Shown: in pieces, positions 26,847 to 35,379 of the stretch
Layout: each line of letters begins with the position of its first letter
Numbering within the stretch: the stretch's first letter is position 1
Assembly (NCBI RefSeq): GCF_030504645.1
Contig: NZ_JAUKWQ010000001.1
Span: forward strand, 620,001-684,000
From: Rhizobium oryzicola
Lineage (GTDB): Bacteria > Pseudomonadota > Alphaproteobacteria > Rhizobiales > Rhizobiaceae
Length of the DNA stretch: 64,000 nucleotides
Reading direction: 5' to 3'
The notes under the pieces: model-generated
Told to the model about the DNA's origin: nothing
Database searches by the model: none
Seen by the model: the letters and a program-made list of their open reading frames with translations, nothing else
Made by a program: the position numbers and the translations under genes

Positions 26847-28343
26847 ATGTATCAGATTGGGCATTTCATCGACGGCAAACAGGTTGCCGGCACATCCGGC
26901 CGCAAGCAGCCGATCTTCAACCCGGCTACCGGCGAAGCTCAGGGCGAAGTGGCGCTTGCCAGCCAGAGCGAACTGAACGCCGCCGTCGCCAGCGCGCTTG
27001 CTGCACAGCCGAAATGGGCTGCGACCAACCCGCAGCGCCGCGCGCGCGTGTTCATGAAGTTCGTTCAGCTCTTGAACGACAACATGGACCAACTGGCTGA
27101 AATGCTCTCCCGCGAGCATGGCAAGACGATCGAGGATTCCAAGGGCGATATCATCCGAGGCCTGGAAGTCTGCGAATTCGTCATTGGTATCCCGCACCTT
27201 TCCAAGAGCGAGTTTACCGAAGGTGCCGGGCCGAACATCGACATGTATTCGATCCGTCAGCCGGTGGGCGTTGGCGCCGGCATCACGCCGTTCAACTTCC
27301 CAGGCATGATCCCGATGTGGATGTTCGCGCCGGCGATTGCCTGCGGCAATGCCTTTATCCTGAAGCCGTCAGAGCGCGACCCATCCGTTCCAATCCGTCT
27401 TGCCGAACTGATGATCGAAGCCGGTCTGCCTGCCGGCATTCTCAACGTCGTGAACGGTGACAAGGCCGCGGTTGATGGCATCCTGACCCATCCGGATATT
27501 GCTGCCGTCTCCTTCGTGGGTTCCACGCCGATCGCTCGTTATGTCTACGGCACGGCTGCCCAGAACGGCAAGCGCGCCCAGTGCTTCGGCGGCGCCAAGA
27601 ACCACATGATCATCATGCCGGACGCCGACCTCGATCAGGCCGCCAACGCCCTGATGGGTGCAGGCTACGGTTCTGCCGGTGAACGCTGCATGGCCATTTC
27701 CGTGGCTGTTCCGGTTGGCGAAGAGACCGCAAATCGTCTCGTTGAAAAGCTGGCGCCCATGGTGGAAAGCCTGCGCATCGGCCCCTATACGGACGAGAAG
27801 GCCGATATGGGCCCGGTCGTGACGAAGGAAGCGCGCGAAAAGATTCTTGGCCTCATTAACAGTGGCGTGGATCAGGGCGCGAAGCTTGTCGTAGACGGTC
27901 GCGATTTCAAGCTGCAGGGCTATGAAAACGGCCACTTCGTCGGCGGCTGCCTGTTCGACAACGTCACGCCTGAGATGGACATCTACAAGACCGAAATCTT
28001 CGGGCCGGTTCTCTCGGTCGTGCGCGCCAAGACCTATGAGGAAGCGCTCGACCTGCCGATGAAGCATGAATACGGCAATGGCGTTGCGATCTTCACCCGT
28101 GATGGCGATGCAGCCCGCGACTTCGCAAGCCGCATCAACATCGGCATGGTCGGCATCAACGTTCCGATCCCGGTTCCGCTGGCCTACCACTCCTTCGGCG
28201 GCTGGAAGGCTTCCTCCTTTGGTGATCTCAACCAGCACGGCACGGATTCGATCCGCTTCTGGACGCGCACCAAGACCGTGACGAGCCGCTGGCCGTCCGG
28301 CATCAAGGAAGGCGCCCAGTTCGTCATGCCGACGATGAAGTGA
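26847..28343 (+). CDS. mmsA: Methylmalonate-semialdehyde dehydrogenase (CoA-acylating)
   Basis: Converts (methyl)malonate semialdehyde to propionyl-CoA or acetyl-CoA with NAD and CoA, in valine, thymine, beta-alanine and myo-inositol breakdown. The 498-residue protein has the ALDH fold: PFNFPGMIPMWMFAPAIACGN, FVGSTPIARYVY and catalytic Cys281 in SAGERCMAIS. The GERCMA context and PMWMF are typical of MmsA/IolA rather than other aldehyde dehydrogenases. The ATG at 26847 has GGAGG 5-6 bases upstream. A strong terminator follows, so it is probably transcribed alone under the divergent LysR regulator. Confidence 0.95.
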   Translation: MYQIGHFIDGKQVAGTSGRKQPIFNPATGEAQGEVALASQSELNAAVASALAAQPKWAATNPQRRARVFMKFVQLLNDNMDQLAEMLSREHGKTIEDSKGDIIRGLEVCEFVIGIPHLSKSEFTEGAGPNIDMYSIRQPVGVGAGITPFNFPGMIPMWMFAPAIACGNAFILKPSERDPSVPIRLAELMIEAGLPAGILNVVNGDKAAVDGILTHPDIAAVSFVGSTPIARYVYGTAAQNGKRAQCFGGAKNHMIIMPDADLDQAANALMGAGYGSAGERCMAISVAVPVGEETANRLVEKLAPMVESLRIGPYTDEKADMGPVVTKEAREKILGLINSGVDQGAKLVVDGRDFKLQGYENGHFVGGCLFDNVTPEMDIYKTEIFGPVLSVVRAKTYEEALDLPMKHEYGNGVAIFTRDGDAARDFASRINIGMVGINVPIPVPLAYHSFGGWKASSFGDLNQHGTDSIRFWTRTKTVTSRWPSGIKEGAQFVMPTMK

Positions 28344-28369
28344 TCCACCCTAGTAAAACAGATCCATCT

Positions 28370-28395
28370 GCGGCCCCTTTCGGGGCCGCTTCTAT
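28370..28395 (+). terminator. Intrinsic terminator of mmsA
   Basis: GCGGCCCC-TTTC-GGGGCCGC (28370-28389) followed by TTCTATATTT. Confidence 0.85.
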
Positions 28396-28494
28396 ATTTA
28401 GTGTGGAGCGTCCTACCGCTTTCCCCTGAAGTTGCTGGTCGCATTCAGCTTATTGTCAGGAGAAGCGCATAACCGGGGCTCAGGCGCCCTAACA

Positions 28495-28548
28495 TGAACA
28501 TTATTTTCATATTTTGGAATTGTTCAAAACTAGGATAGCTCTTATATA
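28495..28548 (+). promoter_or_regulatory. rirA promoter with an iron-responsive (IRO) box
   Basis: TGA-N9-TCA (28495-28509) matches the IRO/RirA box pattern. It lies 10 bases before a -35-like TTGTTC (28520-28525), with TATATA (28543-28548) 17 bases later. RirA probably represses its own gene. Confidence 0.5.
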
Positions 28549-28576
28549 GAGATCGATAGCAAGACAGGAGAATGGC

Positions 28577-29047
28577 ATGCGGTTGACAAAGCAGACCAAT
28601 TACGCAGTTCGCATGCTGATGTATTGCGCGGCAAACGACGGTCACCTCAGCCGGATTCCTGAAATCGCCAGGGCTTACGGTGTTTCCGAACTGTTCCTCT
28701 TCAAGATCCTGCAGCCGTTGACCAAGGCTGGCATCGTGGAGACGGTTCGGGGCCGCAATGGTGGTGTGCGCCTCGGACGTGCCGCTGACAAGATTACGCT
28801 GTTCGATGTGGTCCGGGTCACAGAAGACAGTTTTGCCATGGCGGAATGCTTTGAAGATGGCGCGGTAGAATGTCCCCTGGTGGATAGCTGCGGTCTCAAT
28901 TCCGCGCTGCGCAAGGCGCTGAATGCTTTCTTCGACGTGCTGACCGAATACACGATCGATGACCTGGTGAAGGCACGTCCGCAAATTAATTTCCTGCTGG
29001 GTCTCGACGTTGCTCCGCCCGCGCCGGTTCTTGCTGCAGCTGTCTGA
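28577..29047 (+). CDS. rirA: Rhizobial iron regulator RirA (Rrf2 family)
   Basis: An iron-sulphur cluster regulator that represses iron-uptake genes when iron is ample. The 156-residue protein has the Rrf2 winged helix (IPEIARAYGVSELFLFKILQ) and the three cluster-binding cysteines at 91, 99 and 105 (ECFEDGAVECPLVDSCG), at the positions known for RirA. The N-terminus MRLTKQTNYAVRMLMYCA is diagnostic of the rhizobial protein and distinguishes it from IscR and NsrR. AGGAG lies 6 bases before the ATG, and an IRO-type box precedes the promoter. Confidence 0.95.
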   Translation: MRLTKQTNYAVRMLMYCAANDGHLSRIPEIARAYGVSELFLFKILQPLTKAGIVETVRGRNGGVRLGRAADKITLFDVVRVTEDSFAMAECFEDGAVECPLVDSCGLNSALRKALNAFFDVLTEYTIDDLVKARPQINFLLGLDVAPPAPVLAAAV

Positions 29048-29064
29048 TATCGCTTCGCTTGCGG

Positions 29065-29095
29065 TTGTCTGCGCATAGGGATATGTCGCAGACAA
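29065..29095 (+). terminator. Hairpin after rirA
   Basis: TTGTCTGCG (29065-29073) pairs perfectly with CGCAGACAA (29087-29095) across a 13-base loop. No T-run follows, so it may be a weak terminator, a processing site or an operator for the next gene. Confidence 0.4.
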
Positions 29096-29149
29096 TGGTC
29101 CTGGAGCATTTCGCCGACGGCCGCGTTCGATATCCGGAAATAATCTCAC

Positions 29150-30181
29150 ATGCAGGTCATTGTGCTCTCTCTCCTGACCCTTGGCTTGGGAGCGGTTGGA
29201 GCGTTCCTGGCCGACGTCATAGGTATGCCGGCGCCCTATCTTGTGGGGCCGGCGGCTTTCGTCACCGTCGCCGGCCTTTGCGGCTTGCCGCTGATGGTGG
29301 CGGTGCCACTGCGCAATCTATGTTTCCTGATTGTCGGTCTTTCCATGGGCGCCTCCGTTTCGCCGGATGTTCTGAATGCCGCGCGCGCCTGGCCGTTCAG
29401 TTTCGTGATGGTGTTCGTAACCTCCGTCGTGCTGCTGACGGCAGCTTACGTCATGCTGCAGCGCCTGTTCCGCTATGATCCGGTCACTGCAATACTGGCA
29501 GCATGTCCCGGCCATCTGAGCTATGTTCTCAGCCTTGCGGCCGGGCTGAAGTCGGATCTTCCAAGCGTCAGCCTGATCCAGAGCATCCGTGTTCTTGCGC
29601 TGACTTTATGTGTTCCACTGATCGTCGAACTGGGCGGTGCGGTCTCTCCAATCATATCCATGCCGGCGTCTATGGGGCTTGGAAGCCTGTTTGCCATGGG
29701 CGTTATCGGTTTTGCCCTGGGGGCGGGCTTTCATCGCCTGAAGGTACCGGCAGCGCTGCTGGTGGGAGGCATGGCAACGTCCATTGTCGCCCATGTCACG
29801 GGTCTGGTGTCAGGGGTGATTCCGCTCTGGATTCAGACGCCGGTCTATATCGCCATCGGTGCCATGATAGGCACGCGCTTCGCAGGTGTCTCGCTCCGAG
29901 ATATTCGCAAGGCGCTGGTTGCAGGCGCGCTTGTGACGGTGCTGGTCGCGGCCATTTCGGCCGCAATCGCGGCCTTCATGGCGCAGTTGACGGGTGTGCC
30001 GCTCGGCGCCACCATGATTGCCTTTGCTCCGGGTGGTCTGGAAACAATGGCGGCAATGGCTGTGATCATGCGTGCTGATCCAACCTATGTCGGTACCCAT
30101 CACATTCTCCGCCTGATCTTTCTCTCTTTCTTGATGCCGTTCGTTATCCGCCGGTTTGTCAGGACGCGAGAGGGCACCTGA
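29150..30181 (+). CDS. AbrB-family integral membrane protein
   Basis: A 343-residue inner-membrane protein with about ten hydrophobic helices. It has the duplicated AbrB pattern (PAPYLVGPAAFVTVAG, later KVPAALLVGGMATSIVAH) and the conserved ends ILAACPGHLSYVLSLA and PGGLETMAAMAVI. These proteins are often labelled ammonia-monooxygenase-like or AbrB regulators, but they look like transporters and their substrate is unknown. Only a weak ribosome binding site is visible before the ATG. It follows rirA by 102 bases with a hairpin between them, so a link to iron control is possible but unproven. Confidence 0.85.
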   Translation: MQVIVLSLLTLGLGAVGAFLADVIGMPAPYLVGPAAFVTVAGLCGLPLMVAVPLRNLCFLIVGLSMGASVSPDVLNAARAWPFSFVMVFVTSVVLLTAAYVMLQRLFRYDPVTAILAACPGHLSYVLSLAAGLKSDLPSVSLIQSIRVLALTLCVPLIVELGGAVSPIISMPASMGLGSLFAMGVIGFALGAGFHRLKVPAALLVGGMATSIVAHVTGLVSGVIPLWIQTPVYIAIGAMIGTRFAGVSLRDIRKALVAGALVTVLVAAISAAIAAFMAQLTGVPLGATMIAFAPGGLETMAAMAVIMRADPTYVGTHHILRLIFLSFLMPFVIRRFVRTREGT

Positions 30182-30695
30182 ACGATCTGAACGAGACGTT
30201 CAATGGTGGAGACAGCCTCGCTGAAGACCGTCCAGCAAGCCATGACACATCGTGCATTCGTACCTCAGGCTCGCTCCAACTTTTCACCCCTCATAAAGCA
30301 GAGCTTTCGAGCGTGAAGTGGCGTATTCAGATCGTTGCTTGATTTGAGGTAATGAAGTATTGAGGGGCTGAAGCTAAATCGATCTGACAATGCTGAAACA
30401 GATCGAGTCGAGCGTGGGGAACTATCGAGATCCGGGCGGCTGTCGTTGTCCTGTTCCGTTTTGGGAATGCGGTCGGTCTCAAGACTTTAGTCGTTTCATC
30501 TACTGAAGTTTTGTGATCGATTTAAGAATTTCCTGCGGTTGTGACTGTGGATGGCTGTATCCTTTCGGTTTTGCATATAAAAAAAGGCGATGCCGAACGG
30601 GGGAAATAAGGGTAAGTCTTACTCTATTAGGGGTCGATGGTTGCGCCGACAAATATTATATAGGCCGGGGAATGACTGCGGAGCAGGGGGCTTGC
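30182..30695. other. Intergenic region of 514 bases without a convincing gene
   Basis: The translated frames here have no ribosome binding sites, poor codon use and no recognisable domains. The right end is AT-rich (TATTATATAGG near 30655) and probably contains the TetR-gene promoter. GTAAG-T-CTTAC (30612-30622) is a small imperfect palindrome and a possible autoregulatory site. TGAACG/CGTTCA (30179-30202) is a minor hairpin at the previous stop codon. Confidence 0.5.
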
Positions 30696-31373
30696 ATGGA
30701 CGGGTTGAGGATTACAATGCAAGATATCAACGCGAAGGCTTCGCGAAGTGCATTAAGGCGTATTCCGAAGCAGGAGCGTAGTCGCGAGCGTATCGACGAA
30801 ATCCTGAAAGTCGCGATGGGCCTGATCGGCCAGAAGGGGATTGACGCGGTGACGATGAAGGAGATCGCCAGCCTTTCCGGCGGGCCGATCGCCTCCGTAT
30901 ATCAGTATTTCCCGAACAAGTCGGCGATTGTTGCAACGCTCTATGAGCGCTACATCAGCCAAGTTGCCGAAATTATGCAAAAGACCGTCGTTGAGTTGGT
31001 CGAGCCGCAGGACATATTTCAAGCGGCTGATCAGGTAATTGATGTCTACAGCCAATATATTCGCAAGAATCCGCAGACACAGGATCTGATCAACGCCATT
31101 CAGGCAGACAAGCTGCTGGCCGATATCGACCTGACAGAAATGCAGAAGATGGCTGATGTCATTGTTAATGCCACGGAGCGCTTCATTCCGTCGCAGCTGC
31201 ACCTCCAGTACCGCCGCACAGCATTTATGATGTGTCACTTGACGGTCAGCGCTGTTCGTCTCGCCCTCAAGGCGCCGGCTGGTGAAGGCGACCGTATCCT
31301 GTCGGATTTCAAGGCTGCGACGCGTGCCCAGATCCGCCTCTTCCTGGACGGAACCTACAACGAGGGGCAGTGA
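30696..31373 (+). CDS. TetR-family transcriptional regulator
   Basis: A regulator of about 225 residues. The TetR helix-turn-helix is clear (QERSRERIDEILKVAMGLIGQKGIDAVTM, then GGPIASVYQYFPNKSAIVATLYERY). The C-terminal ligand domain is all-helical and unassigned. ATG 30696 has AGGGGG 5 bases upstream; ATG 30672 and ATG 30717 are alternatives. A terminator-like hairpin follows, then the autotransporter gene in the same direction, so the autotransporter may be a target. Confidence 0.88.
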   Translation: MDGLRITMQDINAKASRSALRRIPKQERSRERIDEILKVAMGLIGQKGIDAVTMKEIASLSGGPIASVYQYFPNKSAIVATLYERYISQVAEIMQKTVVELVEPQDIFQAADQVIDVYSQYIRKNPQTQDLINAIQADKLLADIDLTEMQKMADVIVNATERFIPSQLHLQYRRTAFMMCHLTVSAVRLALKAPAGEGDRILSDFKAATRAQIRLFLDGTYNEGQ

Positions 31374-31421
31374 TCTGCCCTTACTCAAGCCCCAGCCGGC
31401 TTTCTGACGTTGCTAAATGTG

Positions 31422-31448
31422 GGGTTGCCTTGTTTTGCAAGGCAACCC
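31422..31448 (+). terminator. Hairpin after the TetR gene
   Basis: GGGTTGCCTTG (31422-31432) pairs perfectly with CAAGGCAACCC (31438-31448) around TTTTG. Only TTCG follows, so it is a good stem with a poor T-run. Confidence 0.65.
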
Positions 31449-31494
31449 TTCGTGCTTTGACGGATAGGCACGTTTGCTCGTCTATGGGCTCCTG

Positions 31495-31607
31495 TTACTT
31501 AAGTAATGTATTTTACTCAAATTAATCTGGTCAGCGCACTTGTCATTTGTCGCTTAGGTTGAAATATAAGTGGTGCTCGGTTGAGCGATTCGCGAGCACT
31601 ATATTTC
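31495..31607. promoter_or_regulatory. Two palindromes in the leader of the autotransporter
   Basis: TTACTTAAGTAA (31495-31506) is a perfect 12-bp palindrome. Further down, GAAATATA and GTGCTCG (31561-31579) pair with CGAGCAC and TATATTTC (31593-31607), with a 4-base bulge. TATATTTC is the half-site of the known Agrobacterium Ros box, so a Ros/MucR-type regulator could bind here. The first palindrome could be the TetR operator. Confidence 0.4.
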
Positions 31608-31692
31608 GCACGTCCATGTCGCGGGCGGCGCTGACATATCATCCCGCGTGAGCAATGATTGCTACCGAGGCCGAGCCAAGGTTACGGCAGGA

Positions 31693-34600
31693 ATGCAATC
31701 GGGAAAATTGCTTTTTGCGCAAGATCTGCCTGCGATTGACGTGAGAGACCGCGGTATCTGTACTCGCAGATCGGCTGCTAAGTCTCTGTGTTCCGGCACT
31801 CGTGTTCTGGTGATGATGTTGGCGGGACTTCTTTTTCTGGTCTCTGAGGCTCTCGGCGCTCCCGTAACGATAAGTTTTTCTCCTGCTGCCGGCGCACTGA
31901 CGGCAGGCAGCGTCGGAGTCGCCTACAAGGAAACCATCTTGGTCTCGGGCGGTGCAAGTCCGTATAGCTATGCTGTGATGTCCGGCAGTTTGCCGGCTGG
32001 AGTCAGTTTAAATACCTCCAATGGTACGATTTCGGGCATGCCGACCAATGTTGGCAATTTCAGCTTCACAATCTTGGTAACCGATTCCAATAGTGCGGTG
32101 GCTTCGGCAGCCTATTCTCTAACGGTGGCGGCCAGCAAACCCGATGCGCCCAGCATCGATTCGGTCAGTGCCAATGACGCGGAGGCGAAAGTATTCTTCA
32201 CGGCGCCCTCCAGTGATGGTGGAGCGAGCATCACCAGCTATACGGTGACGTCAAACCCCGGCGGGCTCACGCAGAGTGGATCGACCAGTCCCATTACGGT
32301 AACAGGTCTCACCAACGGCACCACCTACACCTTCACGGTCACTGCAGCAAACAGCGCGGGAACTGGGCCTGCGTCCTCTCCGTCAAGCCCCGTAACCCCC
32401 ACTGCGCCGCTTCAACGGCCAGTGGCAAGCGGCGTCAGCACGACGGTCGGTGCAAATTCCTCCAGCAATACGATAACACTCAACATCACCGGCGGGGCTG
32501 CATCGTCCGTCTCCGTGGCCTCTACACCATCCCACGGCACCGCGACGGCGTCAGGCACAATGATCAGCTATACGCCGACTGCCGGCTATTCAGGCACGGA
32601 CAGCTTTACCTATACCGCCACCAATCCAGCGGGGACGTCATCCCCCGCCACCGTGAGCATAACCGTTTCGCGCCCGACGCTGAGCATGTGGCCGACCTCG
32701 GGTGCGTCTGCAACGGTTCCGGTCGGAACCGTCTACAGCCAGACGATTATCCCAGGTGACGGAACAGCGCCCTACGCCTATTCGGCGACCTCAGGCACAC
32801 CGGCACCTGGCCTCACATTCAATACAACGACCGGTGAGATCGCCGGTACGCTTACCACGGCAGGCTCTTTTACCGCCACCTTCATGGCCACCGATGTCTA
32901 TGGCGCGACAGGATCCGCAACCTACACCTTGAACGTCACCGCCATCCTTCCGGGGGCACCTGTCATCGGATCGGCGAGTGGTGGCGATCGCCAAGCCACA
33001 GTTTCCTTCAGTCCCCCATCAAGCAATGGCGGCGCGACGCCAACCTATACCGTCACCGCCACTCCAGGCGGTATCACCGCAACTGGATCCGCAAGCCCGA
33101 TCACCGTGACCGGCCTAGCCAATGGAACCTCGTATACCTTCAAAGTCACAGCGACCAATAGCGCTGGGGCGGGTCCCTCGTCGGCCTCCTCGAATTCCGT
33201 CACGCCTGCCGCGCCTGCTCCCGCAACCCCTGCGCCACCCCTGCTGCCTCCGGTCACCGGAGCCGTCAGCGCCACTGTGGCGGCAAACTCCGCAAGCAAC
33301 GCCATCGCTTTAAGTCTGGCGGGAGATGCGGCGACATCCGTCGCCGTCGTGACTGCTCCATCGCATGGCACGGCCACCGCCTCAGGGCTTTCGATTAGCT
33401 ACACGCCGGCAGCAGGTTATTCCGGCCCGGACAGCTTTAGCTACACCGCCAGCAATGGCGGCGGAACTTCAGCGCCGGCGACCGTGAGCATTTCCATCAC
33501 CGCACCCAGTTTTTCCTTCTCCCCCGCTGCAGGGGAGCTTGCCGCTACAGAGGCGGGAAAACCCTTTAACCAGACGATCACGGCATCTGGTGGAACCGCG
33601 CCTTACACGTATGCGATCACCTCAGGCGCTTTGCCTGCTGGCTTGAGCCTTGTTACACCGAGCGGCCAGCTAGCGGGCTCTCCCCGTGTCCCCGGCAATT
33701 ACAACTTCACGATAACGGCAACCGATGCCAACAATGCGATAAGCTCCGCCGCCTATTCGCTAAGCGTGTCCGGGAGGCCGGTGGTGTTGAGCTTTTCGCC
33801 GCTGTCGGGTGCCTTGCCTGCCGCCATGGCGGGCGAGGCTTACAGCCAGCCGGTTGCGGCGTCGGGTGGATCTCTGCCGATCATCTACAGCATCGCATCG
33901 GGAAGCCTGCCGAAGGGGCTTGTGCTGAATGTCTCGACAGGAGCGTTGAACGGGCCGCTCGATGCCGCAAGTGCAGGCGATTACGCTTTCTCCATTCAGG
34001 CGCAGGACGGCAATGGCGCAACAGGCACGGTGAATTACACGCTGAAGGTCGCCGCGCGCAGCGTCACGGTTTCCGATCAGGTCGTGGTTGATGTTCCGGC
34101 GGGCTCCACACCGAACAATATCTACCTGAACAGGAATGCCACCGGCGGACCTTTCACCAGTGCCGAAATCTTGTCGGTCGAGCCGTCTGCCGCTGGAACT
34201 GCCAGCATCATCCAGGGCGAGCTTGCCGCTGTCTCGACATCTTCAGCGCCAGCTGGCTGGTATTTGAAGTTCACCCCGAACCCTGCCTACTCGGGTGTGG
34301 CAAGGGTAAGTTACCGCCTGGGCAGCGTGCTTGGCCGCTCCAATCCCGGGGCGGTGATCTATCGATTGAACTACGACGCCCCAAGGGTTGCCACTGATAT
34401 CGACCGGCTCGTCCACGATTACGTGCGTGCCCGTCAGGCCATGATTTCTTCCGCCATCCAGGTGCCGGGGCTGATCGAGCGCCGCCAAATGGCTCAGGCC
34501 ACCACGCCGGTGACGAGCAGAATCTCTCCTTCGCAGGATGGAATGCTGCTGGGCTTTTCCACCAGTCTCGCGCAGCTCGAAGCGGCTCGCGACAGGGCTG

Positions 34601-35364
34601 ACGGCGTATCGCCCGGCTATGGTTCGCCCTTTAATGTCTGGCTGGATGGCGCTTTCCTGGCGCATAATCATAAGGATGAGGGCAACCGCTGGGGAAGCTT
34701 TGCCATGCTGAACCTTGGCATGGATTATCTATTGAACGAGAGGGCGCTGCTTGGACTCTCTTTCCATTATGACCGTATGATTGATCCAACGAAGCAGGAC
34801 GCCAAGCTTTACGGCAATGGTTGGCTGGCAGGCCCCTATGCTTCCGTCGAACTGATGAAGGACATCGTGTGGGATACGAGCCTTCTTTATGGCGGTTCGT
34901 CCAATACGATCGACACGCCGTTCTGGGATGGAGAATTCAACACGCGTCGCTGGCTGCTCGATACATCGCTGAAGGGGCAATGGCTGCTGGATACGGCTAC
35001 CACCCTAACGCCAAGGCTGCGGGCGATGTATTTCTCCGAGATGGTTGAGGATTATGCCGTGCGAAACCAGGCCAGCAGCGCGATCGGGGTAGCCGGTTTC
35101 ACCTCCGAGCAACTGCGCGTCAGTCTGGGTGCCGAAATCGCCCGTACATTCACTTTGACCAATGGTTCTGTTTTGACGCCTAAGTTCGGGCTCACCGCCG
35201 GTGTTTCAGGCTTGGACGGCTCCGGTGCCTTTGGTCAGGTCACGGTGGGTGCTTCTCTGATGACGGTCGAGGCCTGGATGATGGATGCCAATCTTCTCTT
35301 CAATATTGAAGGTGACGGCGAGAAGTCCATCGGTGCGCGTCTGGGTTTGACGCGCAGGTTTTAA
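31693..35364 (+). CDS. Large autotransporter with Ig-like, fibronectin III-like and beta-barrel domains
   Basis: A type V secreted surface protein of about 1223 residues. An unusually long N-terminus (about 55 residues) ends in a hydrophobic signal (VLVMMLAGLLFLVSEALGA). The passenger alternates putative-Ig modules (SYAVMSGSLPAGVSLNTSNG), fibronectin III-like modules (TVTGLTNGTTYTFTVTAANS) and cadherin-like modules (SYTPTAGYSGTDSFTYTATN). The block of all three occurs twice, about 810 bases apart, and two more Ig-type modules follow. From about residue 960 a 12-strand-type autotransporter barrel ends in LTRRF, with the terminal Phe used by the BAM machinery. Passengers of this type often mediate adhesion. 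The start is uncertain: GTG 31648 is an alternative, and neither has a good ribosome binding site. Confidence 0.85.
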   Translation: MQSGKLLFAQDLPAIDVRDRGICTRRSAAKSLCSGTRVLVMMLAGLLFLVSEALGAPVTISFSPAAGALTAGSVGVAYKETILVSGGASPYSYAVMSGSLPAGVSLNTSNGTISGMPTNVGNFSFTILVTDSNSAVASAAYSLTVAASKPDAPSIDSVSANDAEAKVFFTAPSSDGGASITSYTVTSNPGGLTQSGSTSPITVTGLTNGTTYTFTVTAANSAGTGPASSPSSPVTPTAPLQRPVASGVSTTVGANSSSNTITLNITGGAASSVSVASTPSHGTATASGTMISYTPTAGYSGTDSFTYTATNPAGTSSPATVSITVSRPTLSMWPTSGASATVPVGTVYSQTIIPGDGTAPYAYSATSGTPAPGLTFNTTTGEIAGTLTTAGSFTATFMATDVYGATGSATYTLNVTAILPGAPVIGSASGGDRQATVSFSPPSSNGGATPTYTVTATPGGITATGSASPITVTGLANGTSYTFKVTATNSAGAGPSSASSNSVTPAAPAPATPAPPLLPPVTGAVSATVAANSASNAIALSLAGDAATSVAVVTAPSHGTATASGLSISYTPAAGYSGPDSFSYTASNGGGTSAPATVSISITAPSFSFSPAAGELAATEAGKPFNQTITASGGTAPYTYAITSGALPAGLSLVTPSGQLAGSPRVPGNYNFTITATDANNAISSAAYSLSVSGRPVVLSFSPLSGALPAAMAGEAYSQPVAASGGSLPIIYSIASGSLPKGLVLNVSTGALNGPLDAASAGDYAFSIQAQDGNGATGTVNYTLKVAARSVTVSDQVVVDVPAGSTPNNIYLNRNATGGPFTSAEILSVEPSAAGTASIIQGELAAVSTSSAPAGWYLKFTPNPAYSGVARVSYRLGSVLGRSNPGAVIYRLNYDAPRVATDIDRLVHDYVRARQAMISSAIQVPGLIERRQMAQATTPVTSRISPSQDGMLLGFSTSLAQLEAARDRADGVSPGYGSPFNVWLDGAFLAHNHKDEGNRWGSFAMLNLGMDYLLNERALLGLSFHYDRMIDPTKQDAKLYGNGWLAGPYASVELMKDIVWDTSLLYGGSSNTIDTPFWDGEFNTRRWLLDTSLKGQWLLDTATTLTPRLRAMYFSEMVEDYAVRNQASSAIGVAGFTSEQLRVSLGAEIARTFTLTNGSVLTPKFGLTAGVSGLDGSGAFGQVTVGASLMTVEAWMMDANLLFNIEGDGEKSIGARLGLTRRF

Positions 35365-35379
35365 AAGTTCCGGGGAACG

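Noticed and set aside
30513..30695. N-terminal extension of the TetR gene
   Set aside because: The added 61 residues are unlike any TetR protein and cover a likely promoter; starts at 30672-30717 have ribosome binding sites.
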